Source: Clostridiales bacterium (lineage in GTDB: Bacteria; Bacillota; Clostridia; Lachnospirales; Lachnospiraceae). From it: 64,000 bases of DNA. The translations under genes and the position numbers were made by a program. The stretch lies in NCBI GenBank assembly GCA_018374355.1, contig JAHAFI010000004.1, forward strand, positions 76,300 through 140,299. Reading direction: 5' to 3'. The notes beneath the pieces were generated by a model that ran no database searches, was not told the origin of the DNA, and was given only the letters and a program-made list of their open reading frames with translations. Positions 17,427 to 26,039 of this stretch are shown here, in pieces; positions within the stretch are counted from its first letter, which is position 1, and every line of letters starts with the position of its first letter.

Positions 17427-17837
17427 TCAGCAGGCATTTTCTGTGTTTTTCTCAAGATCCTGACAGGTGCGGCAGACACCATAAAAGTTAGTGGTATGTC
17501 CCTGAATCTTCCCGTCAAAATGCTTTGCTGCTTTTTCCTCGATGTCGGACAGATACTCCATATCCAAATCCATCACTCGATGGCATTTTGTGCAGACCAC
17601 GTGGTAATGAGGTGCGATCTGGCCGTCAAAATGGTCGGCGCCGTCTCCGGTATAAATCTTCTGAATCTCCCCAATATCTGCCAGGAGGGACAGATTACGG
17701 TAAACTGTGCCAAGGCTGATATTCGGGTAGACTTGCCGAAGATGGTGGTAAACTACGTCTGCCGTAGGGTGGTCAGTCCGTGTCATAAGAAATTCCCGGA
17801 TGGAATCCCGCTGACGGCTGTGTTTCAGCGTTGCCAT
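17427..17837 (-). CDS. perR: Fur-family regulator, PerR type
   Basis: A 136-aa metal-dependent repressor. N-terminal winged helix (HSRQRDSIREFL, then HPTADVVYHHLRQ and ISLGTVYRNLSLLADIG). The C-terminal dimer domain carries two CxxC zinc motifs (CTKC near 92 and CRTC near 127) and the metal/oxidation-sensing histidines H-x-H near APHYHVVC. Position next to rubrerythrin, and palindromes before both genes, point to PerR (peroxide sensing) rather than Fur or Zur. The box in front of its own start suggests autorepression. Ends in a C-terminal Cys. Confidence 0.88.
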   Translation of the reverse strand: MATLKHSRQRDSIREFLMTRTDHPTADVVYHHLRQVYPNISLGTVYRNLSLLADIGEIQKIYTGDGADHFDGQIAPHYHVVCTKCHRVMDLDMEYLSDIEEKAAKHFDGKIQGHTTNFYGVCRTCQDLEKNTENAC

Positions 17838-17851
17838 AATTTCCTCCTTTC

Positions 17852-17870
17852 AGTAATGATAATTGTTACT
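17852..17870. promoter_or_regulatory. PerR-box-like inverted repeat upstream of perR
   Basis: AGTAA (17852-17856) and TTACT (17866-17870) flank an AT-rich centre ATAAT, giving a 19-bp imperfect dyad that resembles the box before rubrerythrin. It lies just upstream of the perR ribosome site, consistent with autoregulation. Confidence 0.6.
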
Positions 17871-17901
17871 AAAATTAATATAATATAGAGAGAGCATTTT
17901 G

Positions 17902-18663
17902 TCAATAGGAAATGATCAGCTCCACCTGATGTTTCTGTGCAAAATTTTTAAAGGCTTTATCCGGTTCTTTTTCCGTGATAATGCCGTTAAATTGCTCAAG
18001 GCCGGAATAAGTAAGCAGGGAAACCACCCCGAATTTGCTGGAATCGGCAAGGAGGTATTTTTCAGCGCTCTTTTTCATAGCCATTTCCTTAATGCCGGAT
18101 TCTTCCGGGAAGGAATTGGTAGCGCCGTTTTCCAACGTGAGACCGGTGGTCGCAAGAAAAGCTTTTTTTACATTGTAGTAAGACAGAAGCCTTGCACAGT
18201 GGCTTCCCGTCAGGGACAGGGTTTTCCGGTTCAAAACGCCGGGAAGGCAGATCAGGTTGATATTTTCATGGGGGATTGCCTGAATGATGGCTTCCATATT
18301 GTTGGTCAGCAGGGTGATTCTTTTATTTTTCAGATGCTCCATCATATAAAGCGCGGTAGTGCCGGAATCCAGAAAAATACTGTCACCGTCCCTGACCATG
18401 GAGGCAGCTTTGGCGGCGATCAGACGTTTGGCATCCTGATGGGCAACAGTCCGCTCGGTAAAGGAAACCAGCAGTTTTTTTGTCTGGGAGTTGATCATAA
18501 CGCCTCCATAGGTTTTTACAATATCGGGATTTTGGATGATTTCCTCGATATCTCTCCGTATAGTGTTTTTGGACACCTGAAAAACCTCGCAAAGTTCATC
18601 CAGAGTGACGGTTTTGTGGGCATAAATATATTCTTCAATTTCTGTAATTCTCTGAGAGCGCAT
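17902..18663 (-). CDS. DeoR-family transcriptional regulator
   Basis: A 253-aa repressor. The N-terminal DeoR helix-turn-helix (RITEIEEYIYAHK, LDELCEVFQVSKNTIRRDI) is followed by a sugar-phosphate isomerase-like effector domain with DSGTTALYM, LLTNN and LLADSSKF, which bind a phosphorylated sugar in this family. It is divergent from the MFS transporter and GH3 genes across 186 bp, so these are the likeliest targets, and the inducer is probably a sugar phosphate from their substrate. It is not in the perR direction of control despite being only 65 bp from perR. Confidence 0.9.
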   Translation of the reverse strand: MRSQRITEIEEYIYAHKTVTLDELCEVFQVSKNTIRRDIEEIIQNPDIVKTYGGVMINSQTKKLLVSFTERTVAHQDAKRLIAAKAASMVRDGDSIFLDSGTTALYMMEHLKNKRITLLTNNMEAIIQAIPHENINLICLPGVLNRKTLSLTGSHCARLLSYYNVKKAFLATTGLTLENGATNSFPEESGIKEMAMKKSAEKYLLADSSKFGVVSLLTYSGLEQFNGIITEKEPDKAFKNFAQKHQVELIISY

Positions 18664-18755
18664 GGATACCTCCTTATTAAGACGAAAGTGAGTAATTATT
18701 GGTTAAATGGTATCATGTGTTGGGTAAGTTATCAATAAAGATTTCCAGATTATTA

Positions 18756-18784
18756 GTGAAAAGAGAAATGTGTTGTGATATAAT
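18756..18784 (+). promoter_or_regulatory. probable sigma-A promoter for the MFS gene
   Basis: TATAAT at 18779-18784, with a 17-bp spacer to a weak -35 (GTGAAA, 18756-18761), about 65 bp before the MFS start. The weak -35 suggests a regulated promoter, in reach of the divergent DeoR protein. Confidence 0.5.
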
Positions 18785-18849
18785 GAGCCAAAAGGCTGAA
18801 CGTGAAAAAATGGGAAAGGAAAATAATATAATTATTTGGGAATGGGGAA

Positions 18850-20127
18850 ATGAAAAGATTAATACAGATGCAGGTGAAACACCAATATTCTCTGGTACAG
18901 GCATTGTACTGGATGACTTCCTGTGCGCTGGCCGGATATGCGGCGGTATATCTTCAGTACAGGGGGCTGTCGAATACGCTGATTGGAGTTGTGATGGGAG
19001 GCGCGGCCTTTCTGTCTATGGCAGTACAGCCGCTGGTGGCACAGATGGCGGAAAATGTTCCGTTTTTATCGGTAAAGAAAGTAATCCAGCTATTGATTGT
19101 GCTGATGGCGGGGCTTTTTTTTGTGCTGACGGTGATTCCGGTTCCGGCTGTAGGGGTTATGGTTATCTATACGGTCATGAATACACTGAACTGCTGTATG
19201 GCACCGCTTTTGAGCGCTATGGGAATGGAATTTATCAACCGGGGCTATTATCTGAACTTCGGGCTTTCCAGAGGCATGGGTTCTATCTTTTACGCAGTGT
19301 GCGCTGCAATACTGGGATTTGTGATCGAGCGGTTCCTGCCGGGAGTGCTGGGATATATTTATGTTGTATTTGCGGCTCTGCTCCTGCTGGTCGTTTCTGC
19401 CATGAAAGATCTGGGAAATGAAAAGAGAACGGTAAAACAGTACGTTCATGAGGAACAGGGAGAGAACATCTGGAAAACGGTGATAAAGGATCGTGTGTTT
19501 TTGAGCCTGATGATCGGTTTCTGCCTTGCAAATATGTGCAATTCGGCGATTGGAACCTATACGGTAAATATTGTAAAAAACTTAGGAGGAACGGATTCCA
19601 TTCTGGGAATTGCCAACTTTGTAGCCGCTGCCAGCGAAATGCCGGTTATGCTCCTTTTTGGCATATTGATGAAGAAATTTAACTGCATCCGTCTCTTAAA
19701 AATCAGCGCTTTGTTTTTTGTAATAAAACCGCTGATGCTTCTGATGGCAGGTAATCTGCCGCTGGCATTTGTGGGATTGGGGCTTCAGGGACCGTCTTTC
19801 GGTCTGTTTACCCCGGCGGCAGTTTATTTTGTAAACAGCACGATTGCGCCGGAAAAACGGGTAAAGGGACAGGCGGTTTTCAGTATGATGACTTCCGGGG
19901 CGGCTACCTGCGGCGGAAATCTGCTGGGAGGATGGCTGCAGGATGCATTTGGACTGCAGAGGATGCTGCTGATCTGCGCAGCCATGGCGGTGGCAGGGCT
20001 TCTGATCGTGCTTCCGCTAAAGGAGAATGCAGGGGAACGGATGCCCCTCAGGTACCGGATACGCAGATGGCTGTTTCATAAAGTAGTCAAAAACCCCGCT
20101 GCAAACAATGGGACATCAGATTTGTAA
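18850..20127 (+). CDS. MFS transporter, sugar:H+ symporter type
   Basis: A 425-aa integral membrane protein with about 12 transmembrane helices, of the MFS_1_like/NupG-LacY group that carries nucleosides or oligosaccharides. It starts KRLIQMQVKHQYSLVQALYW; the SALYFM-type first helix of such symporters is recognisable. The start at 18850 has GGGGA close upstream; ATG 18868 is an alternative. It is followed after 122 bp by a GH3 glycosidase, so import of a beta-glycoside or oligosaccharide is likely. The last 13 or so codons (from the VKNPA segment) lie inside a dispersed intergenic repeat that also supplies the stop codon. Confidence 0.85.
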   Translation: MKRLIQMQVKHQYSLVQALYWMTSCALAGYAAVYLQYRGLSNTLIGVVMGGAAFLSMAVQPLVAQMAENVPFLSVKKVIQLLIVLMAGLFFVLTVIPVPAVGVMVIYTVMNTLNCCMAPLLSAMGMEFINRGYYLNFGLSRGMGSIFYAVCAAILGFVIERFLPGVLGYIYVVFAALLLLVVSAMKDLGNEKRTVKQYVHEEQGENIWKTVIKDRVFLSLMIGFCLANMCNSAIGTYTVNIVKNLGGTDSILGIANFVAAASEMPVMLLFGILMKKFNCIRLLKISALFFVIKPLMLLMAGNLPLAFVGLGLQGPSFGLFTPAAVYFVNSTIAPEKRVKGQAVFSMMTSGAATCGGNLLGGWLQDAFGLQRMLLICAAMAVAGLLIVLPLKENAGERMPLRYRIRRWLFHKVVKNPAANNGTSDL

Positions 20128-20219
20128 CGCTGCAGAGCAGAGGGGTATTTGACCCTCGCAGCAGTCGCCAAATGGATATGCAAGCATATCCGCATGGCTC
20201 GTTGCCTGCGGGAATAAAG
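20087..20219 (+). repeat. dispersed intergenic repeat, long copy
   Basis: It begins TCAAAAACCCCGCTG at 20087 inside the 3' end of the MFS gene and ends GTTGCCTGCGGGAATAAA. It holds two hairpins: GAGGGGTATTTGACCCTC (20140-20157) and GGATATGCAAGCATATCC (20174-20191). The two ends match the element at 40637-40694, which lacks about 75-90 bp of the middle. Confidence 0.75.
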
Positions 20220-20249
20220 AAAAATGGATTTTAGCATGGGGGTAACAAG

Positions 20250-22361
20250 ATGAGAGAAAGAGAACAGGCAAGAAAAAGAGCAGAAGAACTGGTTGGGAAA
20301 ATGACTTTAGAGGAACGTGCATCCCAGCTCCGCTACGATGCACCGGCGATTCCAAGATTGGGTGTTCCGGCGTATAACTGGTGGAATGAGGCGCTTCACG
20401 GGGTTGCAAGAGCGGGCACAGCTACCAGCTTTCCGCAGGCGATCGGTATGGCGGCCTCTTTTGATACGGAGCTTTTGGAACAGGTGGGAGAAGTCATTGC
20501 CCGGGAGGGCAGAGCGAAATATAACGCTTACAGCGCCCACGGAGACAGGGATATATATAAGGGACTTACCTTCTGGTCGCCCAATGTAAATATTTTCAGA
20601 GATCCCAGATGGGGAAGAGGACATGAAACCTATGGGGAAGATCCTTATCTTACCGGGGCTTTGGGTGTGGCGTTTATCAAAGGAATACAGGGAGACGGAG
20701 AGATTATGAAAGCGGCAGCCTGTGCAAAGCATTTTGCGGTTCACAGCGGACCGGAGGACCTGCGTCACGAATTTGACGCGGAGGTGTCGGAAAAGGATCT
20801 GTGGGAAACGTATCTTCCGGCCTTTGAAGCCTGTGTGAAGGAAGGTGAGGTAGAGGCGGTAATGGGCGCTTATAACCGGACCAACGGCGAACCCTGCTGC
20901 GGTCACAGTGTGCTGATGGAGGACATTCTCCGGGGCAAATGGGGCTTTCAGGGGCATTATGTATCTGACTGCTGGGCGATCAGTGACTTCCACACCGGAC
21001 ATATGATAACGGATACTGCGTGGGAATCGGCGGCTCTTGCATTGAAAAAGGGCTGTGACGTAAACTGTGGAAATACGTATCTGCATATATTGAAAGCCTA
21101 TCAATTGGGACTTGTGACGGAGGAGGAAATTACCCGGGCGGCAGTGAGACTGTTTACCACCCGTTTCCTTCTGGGATTATTTGATGAGACGGAGTATGAT
21201 AAGATTTCTTATGAGGAGGTAGAATGCAGAAAACACCGGGAAATGGCGCAAAAAGCGGCTTGTGAGGGTATGGTTCTTCTGAAAAATAACGGCATTCTTC
21301 CGATAGACAGAAATAAAGTGAAAACAATCGGTGTGATTGGGCCGAATGCGGACAGCCGCCGGGCGATGATCGGCAATTATTACGGTACCTCCTCCCATTA
21401 CAAAACCGTACTGGAAGGAATTCAGGATGAAGCCGGAGAGGAGATCCGGGTTCTGTATGCGGAAGGCTGCCATCTGTACAAAGAGAAGGCAGATCATCTG
21501 GCAGCAAGACAGGACAGGCTTTCGGAGGCTCTGATCGTGGCTGAAAACAGCGATCTGGTAATCCTCTGCGTGGGATTGGATGAGACGCTGGAAGGTGAAG
21601 AATGCGATCAGGGAAATGGAGTGGGAAGCGGTGACAAGGCAGATCTTTTACTGCCTGCGGTTCAGCGTGAGCTTCTGGATGCGCTGCTGGAGCAGGAAAC
21701 TCCGGTGGTGGTATGTTTGATGACGGGAAGTGCTATTGATATCAGTCCGGCTGAGGAAAAAGCGGCAGCGGTTCTTCAGGTATGGTATCCCGGTGCGGAA
21801 GGTGGAAAAAGCGCTGCACAGGTATTGTTTGGTAAAGTGTCACCTTCAGGAAAGCTTCCTGTTACTTTTTACTACAATGAAGATTTGGATTTCATGCCGG
21901 AATTTACCGATTATTCCATGAAGGGAAGAACTTATCGGTATCTGGACAGAAAACCCCTGTATCCTTTCGGCTATGGGCTGACCTACGGGGATGTTCAGGT
22001 GGAAGAAGTGGAAGCGGTCATGGCAGATGACGGGAAAGAGCTGCTCCTTCGGGTAAAGGTAAAAAATGAAGGCGACAGGGAAACTGGCGATGTGGTAGAG
22101 GTTTACGTGAAGGATCTGGATTCCGCCTGTGGGGTGAAGAATTTCAGTCTGTGCGGTTTTTGCAGAACAGAGCTTAAAGCAGGGGAGGAGAAGGATCTTG
22201 AGATCCGGGTTCCGGAATCTGCATTTACCATCGTGGATGAACAGGGAAAACGTTATCGTGACGGAAACCGATTCCGGTTATATGTGGGAACCAGCCAGCC
22301 GGATGAGAGAAGCTTTGAATTGACAGGGGAAGGACCTGTGGAAGTGGATATTGAGTTTTAA
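20250..22361 (+). CDS. GH3 beta-glycosidase (beta-xylosidase/beta-glucosidase type)
   Basis: A 703-aa cytosolic glycoside hydrolase with no signal peptide. GH3 N-terminal barrel: LGVPAYNWWNEALHGVARAG, then NIFRDPRWGRGHETYGEDP and KHFAVHSGPE. The catalytic nucleophile is Asp in VSDCWAI, residue about 240. The second alpha/beta domain (KNNGILPI, GPNAD, WYPGAEGG) and a C-terminal fibronectin-III-like domain (YPFGYGLTYG onward) follow. The NWWNEALHG and SDCWAI signatures are closer to bacterial/plant beta-xylosidase-like GH3 enzymes than to classic beta-glucosidases, but substrate cannot be fixed by eye. Coupled to the MFS importer. Full length, with GGGGGTAACAAG as ribosome site. Confidence 0.93.
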   Translation: MREREQARKRAEELVGKMTLEERASQLRYDAPAIPRLGVPAYNWWNEALHGVARAGTATSFPQAIGMAASFDTELLEQVGEVIAREGRAKYNAYSAHGDRDIYKGLTFWSPNVNIFRDPRWGRGHETYGEDPYLTGALGVAFIKGIQGDGEIMKAAACAKHFAVHSGPEDLRHEFDAEVSEKDLWETYLPAFEACVKEGEVEAVMGAYNRTNGEPCCGHSVLMEDILRGKWGFQGHYVSDCWAISDFHTGHMITDTAWESAALALKKGCDVNCGNTYLHILKAYQLGLVTEEEITRAAVRLFTTRFLLGLFDETEYDKISYEEVECRKHREMAQKAACEGMVLLKNNGILPIDRNKVKTIGVIGPNADSRRAMIGNYYGTSSHYKTVLEGIQDEAGEEIRVLYAEGCHLYKEKADHLAARQDRLSEALIVAENSDLVILCVGLDETLEGEECDQGNGVGSGDKADLLLPAVQRELLDALLEQETPVVVCLMTGSAIDISPAEEKAAAVLQVWYPGAEGGKSAAQVLFGKVSPSGKLPVTFYYNEDLDFMPEFTDYSMKGRTYRYLDRKPLYPFGYGLTYGDVQVEEVEAVMADDGKELLLRVKVKNEGDRETGDVVEVYVKDLDSACGVKNFSLCGFCRTELKAGEEKDLEIRVPESAFTIVDEQGKRYRDGNRFRLYVGTSQPDERSFELTGEGPVEVDIEF

Positions 22362-22362
22362 G

Positions 22363-22409
22363 AAAAACAGTGGAAAAACCTTGAGGATGGGTTTTTTCAC
22401 TGTTTTTTT
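22363..22409. terminator. bidirectional terminator between GH3 and lactonase genes
   Basis: AAAAACAGTGGAAAAACC (22363-22380) pairs with GGTTTTTTCACTGTTTTT (22389 onward). A and T runs on either side serve the two convergent genes. Confidence 0.85.
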
Positions 22410-22412
22410 GCC

Positions 22413-23396
22413 TTACACTGTCTCCACAACAAAACTCGCCCCCGGCTGAACAACCCGATGGAAAGCCTCAGCAGAAAGCGTCCCTGTCTCCGAATCCCGT
22501 TCCACAAACACAACTTCCCCGCTGTTCTGGTTGGCGATTCCCAGACATCTGTCCTGATCCAGCAGTGCAATATGTCTTGGCCAGTCTCCCAGACAGGAAA
22601 AACGGTCAGCGAAGGAAGGCATTCCGTTTTCGTCCAGAAGGAAGTGGGCGATAGTATTTTCGCCCCGGTTGGCGGCGTACAGGTGGCAAAAATCTTTTGT
22701 GACAGCCAGAGAGGATCCCCAGCTTGTCCCGGAAAAACCGGGATCCAGAAGGGGAAGAGCGGAAATCAGCCGCATTTCTTTGGGGTTGCTGTAATCAATG
22801 GTCAGAAGCTGGCTGGAATATTCGGTCACACAGTAGAGCAGATTTTTCTCCCTGTTGGCAAAGATATGCCGGGGTCCGGTACCGGAAGGAAGGTGCAGAC
22901 GGGAATACTCTGCCGGGATTCCGTTTTCCAGACGGTAACAGAAAATCAGATCCAGTTCAATATTTACCACATAAATCATAGGATCAAGAATCAATGCGCA
23001 GTGGACCCGGGAGGTGCGTCCGGTTCCGTCGGACTGATACTCCTGATATAAAACCTCTCCAAAAGTTCCGTCCGGCTGATAGGAAACAGTGAAAAAAAGT
23101 CCGTTCCCCCAGCAGGAGCAGGCCAGAAAATGCTGCCGGGGATGAACGTCCAGATGGCACAGGCAGGTGCCTTCCAGACGAATGGTATCCTTTTCTTGGT
23201 AAGAGTCCCCGTCCTTTTGGAAAGAAGTCACGGTGCAGTGATCGTCAAATTCACCAACGGCGAACAATAGACCGTCGGATTCGCACAGATAAGAAGGGTT
23301 GGTGATGGACGAAGTCCAGAGAGGATGCGGGGGACAGTGCCGGGCAATCGTGGGCTGGGAACCGGTTCCGTAGCCGGATGTTAAATAATTCATCAT
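22413..23396 (-). CDS. lactonase-family seven-bladed beta-propeller protein
   Basis: A 327-aa protein of the YbhE/6-phosphogluconolactonase-like family (Pgl/lactonase beta-propeller). Typical blade motifs are present: NPSYLCESDGLLFAVGE, CHLDVHP, HCALILDP, GTGPRHIFANREKN, FCHLYAANRGENTIA and DWPRHIAL. Cytosolic, no signal. It is convergent with GH3 and divergent from the ABC importer. A role in hydrolysing a sugar lactone made during oligosaccharide or sugar-acid catabolism is plausible, but many members have no proven lactonase activity. Confidence 0.85.
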   Translation of the reverse strand: MMNYLTSGYGTGSQPTIARHCPPHPLWTSSITNPSYLCESDGLLFAVGEFDDHCTVTSFQKDGDSYQEKDTIRLEGTCLCHLDVHPRQHFLACSCWGNGLFFTVSYQPDGTFGEVLYQEYQSDGTGRTSRVHCALILDPMIYVVNIELDLIFCYRLENGIPAEYSRLHLPSGTGPRHIFANREKNLLYCVTEYSSQLLTIDYSNPKEMRLISALPLLDPGFSGTSWGSSLAVTKDFCHLYAANRGENTIAHFLLDENGMPSFADRFSCLGDWPRHIALLDQDRCLGIANQNSGEVVFVERDSETGTLSAEAFHRVVQPGASFVVETV

Positions 23397-23583
23397 AAGT
23401 ACCTCCTATAGTGATAACATACACCGGGACAAAGAGTATCTTGTCCACGGCTCCAATAGTATACTGTGTCAAAATATATTAAGCACATTATAAATCATAG
23501 TTGCAAAAAAAGCCAGAAAATAAGGCTTGCAGGTTTCTGTTGAGCCTTCTGTGAAAAACTATGCAACTTATGGATTTTTATAC

Positions 23584-23612
23584 TTGATTTTTTATGAATT
23601 ATGAGGTAAAAT
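23584..23612 (+). promoter_or_regulatory. possible promoter with long leader for the ABC importer
   Basis: TTGATT (23584-23589), 17-bp spacer, TAAAAT (23607-23612). If used, the 5' leader is about 310 nt, including a small hairpin followed by a T run near 23797-23815 and a GTTC/GAAC dyad near 23842-23882. The 535-bp gap 23397-23931 holds no gene I can see. Confidence 0.45.
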
Positions 23613-23931
23613 ACAAATGCATCGAAAGTAAAATTGCACAAAGACATAGGTAGTGGCAACACAAATAAGCTGTTTATAAAAGACATGAGGAACAGCAAAT
23701 TGTGCAAAATATACATAAAAGAAAGTTGTAGAATCCTGTCGATAAAGAAAAAAGATATCGTTTGTGGGAATTATAACTAAAAGTACATTTCGGACGGAAA
23801 AACCGGAGTTTTTTTGCGTGAATATGGATTTTCTTTTGTGTTCGTTCCAAAGGCGCCTGCAGAATGTTCTGAACAAACGGAACGGTCAAAAAGAAAATTT
23901 ATATAAGAAACAAATCTAAGGAGGGAAAGTA

Positions 23932-25932
23932 ATGCGAAAGAAATTAGTTGCAATGTTATTGGCGACAACACTTGTTGCAAGCGCTCTTGCTGGCTGCGGC
24001 GGCGGTGGTGACGATTCTAAAGCGGATTCTTCATCCGGCACAACCACCGAAGATTCTTCTGGTGAAGATGCAGACAGTTCCGGCAGCGGAAGTGCAGCGG
24101 CAGGTATCCAGACGGAGGTTGGAACAGATCGTTCCGAGACACTGATTGTTGAGTGTCAGAACTCTACTGATACACCGGGTCAGTTTAACTCTTACATGAC
24201 CGGTACAGCAATGGGATTTGGTATTCATCAGATGATGAGTGCTCATCTGTGGGAGATGGATACTGCAAAAGGTGAGCAGTACGGTGAAATTGCAGATGGT
24301 TTGCCAACATCCAATGAAGATTTTACAGAATGGACTGTAAAAGTTCGTCAGGGTATCAAATGGTCTGACGGAGAAGATTTAACAGCAGATGACGTTGTTT
24401 TCACATTTAACATGATTATGGAAAACGACAAGATCAATGCAAACGCAGCAACAAACCTGTACATCGACTCTGTTGAAAAAGTTGATGATTACACTGTTTT
24501 ATTCAAAATGAAAGAGCCGTTCCCACGTTTCGTACAGAGATATGGTATCACTGTTTGGGGAACAGACTATCGTATCGTTCCGGAACACATCTACTCTCAG
24601 CAGTCAGATGTAACTACATTTAAAGATGAAGCTCCTGTTGTTGCAGGTCCTTACACCGTAAAAGATTACGATGATCTTGGAATGTGGGTTCTGTATGAAC
24701 TGCGTGAAGACTGGCAGGAAAGTACTCTGGGTGTAGTAGGACCTACTCAGTACGAATATGCAGAAGGTGCTACTCCTCCGAAATACGTTTGGTTCCGTAC
24801 ATTTGCGGATTCCACAACAAAACAGATGGCAATGATGAACAACGAAATCGACCTGCTTTGTGAAGTCACACTGGAAGAGCTGGAAACAATGAAAGCTTCC
24901 AATGACAAGATCAACTGCTGGTACAGTGATTTCCCATATGCAAACCCGGATGACCCGGGAGCAAAGGGTATCGTATTCTCACACGGTAAAGGCGCACCGT
25001 ATGACAATGCAGATTTCCGTTGGGCTGTCTGCCTTGCTCTGGATATTGACCAGATTTCCATGAATACGTTCTCTGGTGCTGGACGTGCGGCACCGATTCC
25101 GCTGATGAACAATACACAGTTCCTGCAGGAAACTTATACAATCCCGATGCAGGAATGGCTGGAAAACTTCGAGCTGGATCTGGGAGATGGAACAACAATC
25201 AAACCTTATGATACCGGTTATGCAAAACGTATGGCTGAAAGCTTAGGAATTGAAGGAACAGACGAAGAACTGATTACAATGTTTGGTGCAGGCTGGTGGA
25301 AACACGATGAAGAAGCTGCAGCAAAACTCCTTGAAAAAGCTGGATTTGAAAAAGTAGATGGCGTTTGGAACTATGAAGGTAAACCTTTCACATTCGAAAT
25401 GAGCTATCTGGCTGACGCTGAATTCCAGGCAGCACGTTCCGTACAGGCTGCTTACAATCAGCTTACAGAATTTGGATTCAATTGTACAATCGCATCTAAA
25501 TCCTCTGCAACATGGGATGTAGATGGTGGACAGGGTAAATTTGATATTGCCGGTTACTGGCCTTCAGGCGGTATTCTGAAAGATATGTATTCTGCACTCA
25601 GCGGATTTGATGCTGAACTGATCAAACCGGTTGGCGAAACTGGTTCAGGACAGGGTATCCGTTGGAACAACGAACGTGTAACAGAAATCCTGCATGAGCT
25701 GGCTAATACAGATCCGGAAGATGAGAAATCCTATCAGTTACATCAGGAATTCTTCCAGGAATGTGTAAAAGATATGCCTGTAATCAACTTCCTCTCTGGT
25801 ACAAAGTTCGTTCCGACCAACTCAACTTACTGGGAAGGCTATCCGAATGCGGAAAACCCATATAATGGTCCATGGTGGTGGTGGAGCTGCTTCAAATACA
25901 TGCTTCCGAACATCACACCTACACAGGGATAA
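23932..25932 (+). CDS. lipoprotein solute-binding protein, dipeptide/oligosaccharide family
   Basis: A 666-aa extracellular binding lipoprotein (SBP_bac_5). The signal peptide ends in lipobox LAGC with lipidated Cys22, followed by a Gly/Ser/Asp-rich tether to about residue 60. Family signature WTVKVRQGIKWSDGEDLTADDVVFTFN is near 140-165. The aromatic C-terminus (NPYNGPWWWWSCFKYM) is like that of family members that bind oligosaccharides rather than peptides (as in Thermotoga), and the neighbouring GH3, lactonase and sugar enzymes agree, but a peptide ligand is not excluded. First gene of a five-gene importer operon; start after AAGGAGGG. Confidence 0.92.
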   Translation: MRKKLVAMLLATTLVASALAGCGGGGDDSKADSSSGTTTEDSSGEDADSSGSGSAAAGIQTEVGTDRSETLIVECQNSTDTPGQFNSYMTGTAMGFGIHQMMSAHLWEMDTAKGEQYGEIADGLPTSNEDFTEWTVKVRQGIKWSDGEDLTADDVVFTFNMIMENDKINANAATNLYIDSVEKVDDYTVLFKMKEPFPRFVQRYGITVWGTDYRIVPEHIYSQQSDVTTFKDEAPVVAGPYTVKDYDDLGMWVLYELREDWQESTLGVVGPTQYEYAEGATPPKYVWFRTFADSTTKQMAMMNNEIDLLCEVTLEELETMKASNDKINCWYSDFPYANPDDPGAKGIVFSHGKGAPYDNADFRWAVCLALDIDQISMNTFSGAGRAAPIPLMNNTQFLQETYTIPMQEWLENFELDLGDGTTIKPYDTGYAKRMAESLGIEGTDEELITMFGAGWWKHDEEAAAKLLEKAGFEKVDGVWNYEGKPFTFEMSYLADAEFQAARSVQAAYNQLTEFGFNCTIASKSSATWDVDGGQGKFDIAGYWPSGGILKDMYSALSGFDAELIKPVGETGSGQGIRWNNERVTEILHELANTDPEDEKSYQLHQEFFQECVKDMPVINFLSGTKFVPTNSTYWEGYPNAENPYNGPWWWWSCFKYMLPNITPTQG

Positions 25933-25968
25933 GCAATAATATAGCTTTTGGAACATGATTTATCAGAA

Positions 25969-26006
25969 GAGGCGGGTCGTAAGGTCGTTTACTTACGGCC
26001 TGCCTC
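25969..26006 (+). terminator. intercistronic hairpin between binding protein and permease
   Basis: GAGGCGGGTCGTAAG pairs with CTTACGGCCTGCCTC through an 8-nt loop, with a short T-rich tail (TTATCTTT). A leaky terminator or mRNA-stabilising stem of this kind usually gives the binding protein more mRNA than the membrane genes. Confidence 0.7.
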
Positions 26007-26039
26007 TTATCTTTAAGAAATAGTAAAGGAGTGCTGTGT

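Noticed and set aside
18699..19421. 240-codon plus frame overlapping the MFS gene
   Set aside because: Translation is Gly/Cys-rich and motif-free; the MFS frame gives 12 membrane helices and has the better start.
22458..23051. 197-codon plus frame opposite the lactonase-like gene
   Set aside because: Antisense shadow without domain or ribosome site.
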